In this document: positions 6,025-7,050 of the stretch, in pieces
How the letters are laid out: each line of letters begins with the position of its first letter
Position numbering within the stretch: position 1 is the first letter of the stretch
DNA from: Bacteroidota bacterium
Lineage (GTDB): Bacteria > Bacteroidota > Bacteroidia > Flavobacteriales_F > PHOS-HE28
Direction of reading: 5' to 3'
Assembly (NCBI GenBank): GCA_023428865.1
Contig: JAEYWT010000173.1
Location: 1 to 7,050, forward strand
DNA length: 7,050 nucleotides
Made by a program: the position numbers and the translations under genes
Notes under the pieces: model-generated
The model's input: only the letters and a program-made list of their open reading frames with translations
What the model was told of the DNA's origin: nothing
Database searches by the model: none

Positions 6025-7050
6025 CTACGCCTTGGGCTTGTTCCCGTCGATACCGATCTCCACCTGGGTGGGGTAGGCGAACTCCAGCCCCGCCTTGCGG
6101 AAGCGTTCCAGCAGATCCAGGTGTAACCGGGTCTGTACGTTGAAGATCTCCTTGCCTCTGCGGATGTAATAGATGAACACGATGTTCAGGGAAAAGTCCT
6201 TGAATGCGTTGAAGAACGCCGAATACTCCACCTCCAGGTCATCCCCATGGTCTTTCACCAAGGCGCCCAGTATGGTGATGGCCTCCTGCATCTTTTCCTT
6301 CGGCGTATCATAGACCAATCCGATCTCATGTCGTACCCGACGCGAAGGCTCCTCGCTTACGTTCTCTACGATGCTATCGGTGAACTTGATGTTGGGCACC
6401 ACCACCACAGGCCCCTCTAACGTTCGTATCCGCGTGCTACGGATACCTACCTCTTGCACGATGCCATCGTAGCCACTTAAGCGTACGCGGTCGCCCACAC
6501 GGAATGGTTTATCGGTGAACACCGTAACCCCGCCGAAGATGTTCGCCAGTGTATCCTTTGCAGCCATGGCCAAAGCCAGACCACCGATACCGATGCCGGC
6601 CAACAAAGCCCCCACATCGTACCCCGCATTGTTCAGGGCCACTACGATCCCCAATCCCCACAGCAGGAATTTGATCGAACTGCGCACCACGGGTATGAAT
6701 TGCCCGCTACCAGCATCATCGCTCCGTTCGCTCCTATTGCGCATTACCGCGCCCACGAACGTGTCCAGCACCCGGCCCAATGCCCAGGTGACCGCCAAGA
6801 CGATCGCCACGTGGAAGAAACGCTCCATCCACTTGTCCACCAAGGCAGGCGCGCTCAACCGCTGGTAACCCATGATCATGGAAATGAGGGTGACCAGCAA
6901 CACTGTTGGCCGGCGCAGCGCTTGCACCAGCTCATCGTCCACTTTATTGGTGGTGCGGGCTGCCAGACGCGAAAAGAAGGAAGAACCCAGCCAGGAGATC
7001 GCTTTGCCCAACAACCAGCCTGCCACCAGGATCACTACGGCCTCCAACCA
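6025..7050 (-). CDS. MscS-family small-conductance mechanosensitive channel (N-terminus outside window)
   Basis: MscS-type channels open under membrane tension and release solutes during hypo-osmotic shock. The frame is open to the right edge; the only local start would be a TTG at 7045-7047, and the preceding codon (Trp) and hydrophobic sequence suggest that the gene continues outside. Numbered from the first visible residue, helices lie near 1-23, 47-63, 78-103 and 119-141. The pore-lining helix follows at about 146-175: GALLAGIGIGGLALAMAAKD, then TLANIFGG. The beta domain starts with DKPFRVGDRVRL (180-191), continues with GIVQEVGIRSTRIRT (196-210) and the VVVPNIKF stretch, and is followed by the alpha/beta vestibule domain, ending near EFAYPTQVEI. 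At least four helices make it larger than the minimal three-helix MscS. Its 3' end is convergent with mtgA, 2 nt apart. Confidence 0.94.
   Translation of the reverse strand, partial: WLEAVVILVAGWLLGKAISWLGSSFFSRLAARTTNKVDDELVQALRRPTVLLVTLISMIMGYQRLSAPALVDKWMERFFHVAIVLAVTWALGRVLDTFVGAVMRNRSERSDDAGSGQFIPVVRSSIKFLLWGLGIVVALNNAGYDVGALLAGIGIGGLALAMAAKDTLANIFGGVTVFTDKPFRVGDRVRLSGYDGIVQEVGIRSTRIRTLEGPVVVVPNIKFTDSIVENVSEEPSRRVRHEIGLVYDTPKEKMQEAITILGALVKDHGDDLEVEYSAFFNAFKDFSLNIVFIYYIRRGKEIFNVQTRLHLDLLERFRKAGLEFAYPTQVEIGIDGNKPKA

Noticed and set aside
7045..7047. TTG as the start of the mscS-type gene
   Set aside because: The frame stays open to the edge (Trp codon at 7048-7050) and the sequence is already hydrophobic, so the true start is most likely outside the window.

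Overview
The window looks like an ordinary chromosomal segment from a fairly GC-rich member of the Bacteroidota, perhaps Flavobacteriales. This is inferred from the protein style, the lack of clear Shine-Dalgarno sequences and an exact TAnnTTTG promoter element before purL. The lineage below phylum is a guess. No RNA gene, CRISPR array, insertion sequence, prophage or convincing rho-independent terminator was seen.

Layout, left to right. (1) 1-893, minus: the N-terminal 297 residues of a polytopic membrane protein that runs off the left edge, of a kind seen with surface-polysaccharide functions. (2) 986-3241, plus: purL, the small-type FGAM synthase, divergent from (1) across 92 nt. (3) 3282-3767, plus: tpx, an atypical 2-Cys thiol peroxidase. 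(4) 3768-4124, minus: a small two-helix membrane protein, end to end with tpx and overlapping (5) by an ATGA. (5) 4124 side to 4681, minus: an ECF sigma-70 factor with a GTG start. (6) 4874-5215, plus: a three-helix membrane protein resembling DUF6249, divergent from the sigma gene over a 192-nt gap that holds an imperfect dyad. (7) 5258-6022, plus: mtgA, a monofunctional peptidoglycan glycosyltransferase. (8) 6025 to beyond 7050, minus: an MscS-type mechanosensitive channel whose start lies outside the window.

How the genes may work together: genes 4-8 all concern the membrane or cell wall or their regulation. The sigma gene plus the overlapping membrane protein looks like a sigma/anti-sigma pair, and the divergent DUF6249-like gene, mtgA and mscS are possible envelope-stress neighbours; this is inference from position only. 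purL and tpx are housekeeping and antioxidant genes without obvious functional ties to the rest. Packing is tight: both convergent pairs meet with 0-2 nt between stop codons.

I found no strongly novel system. The best leads are the mirror-image promoter-like elements next to both start codons at 893/986, suggesting nearly leaderless mRNAs, and the sigma/candidate anti-sigma locus with an operator-like dyad.
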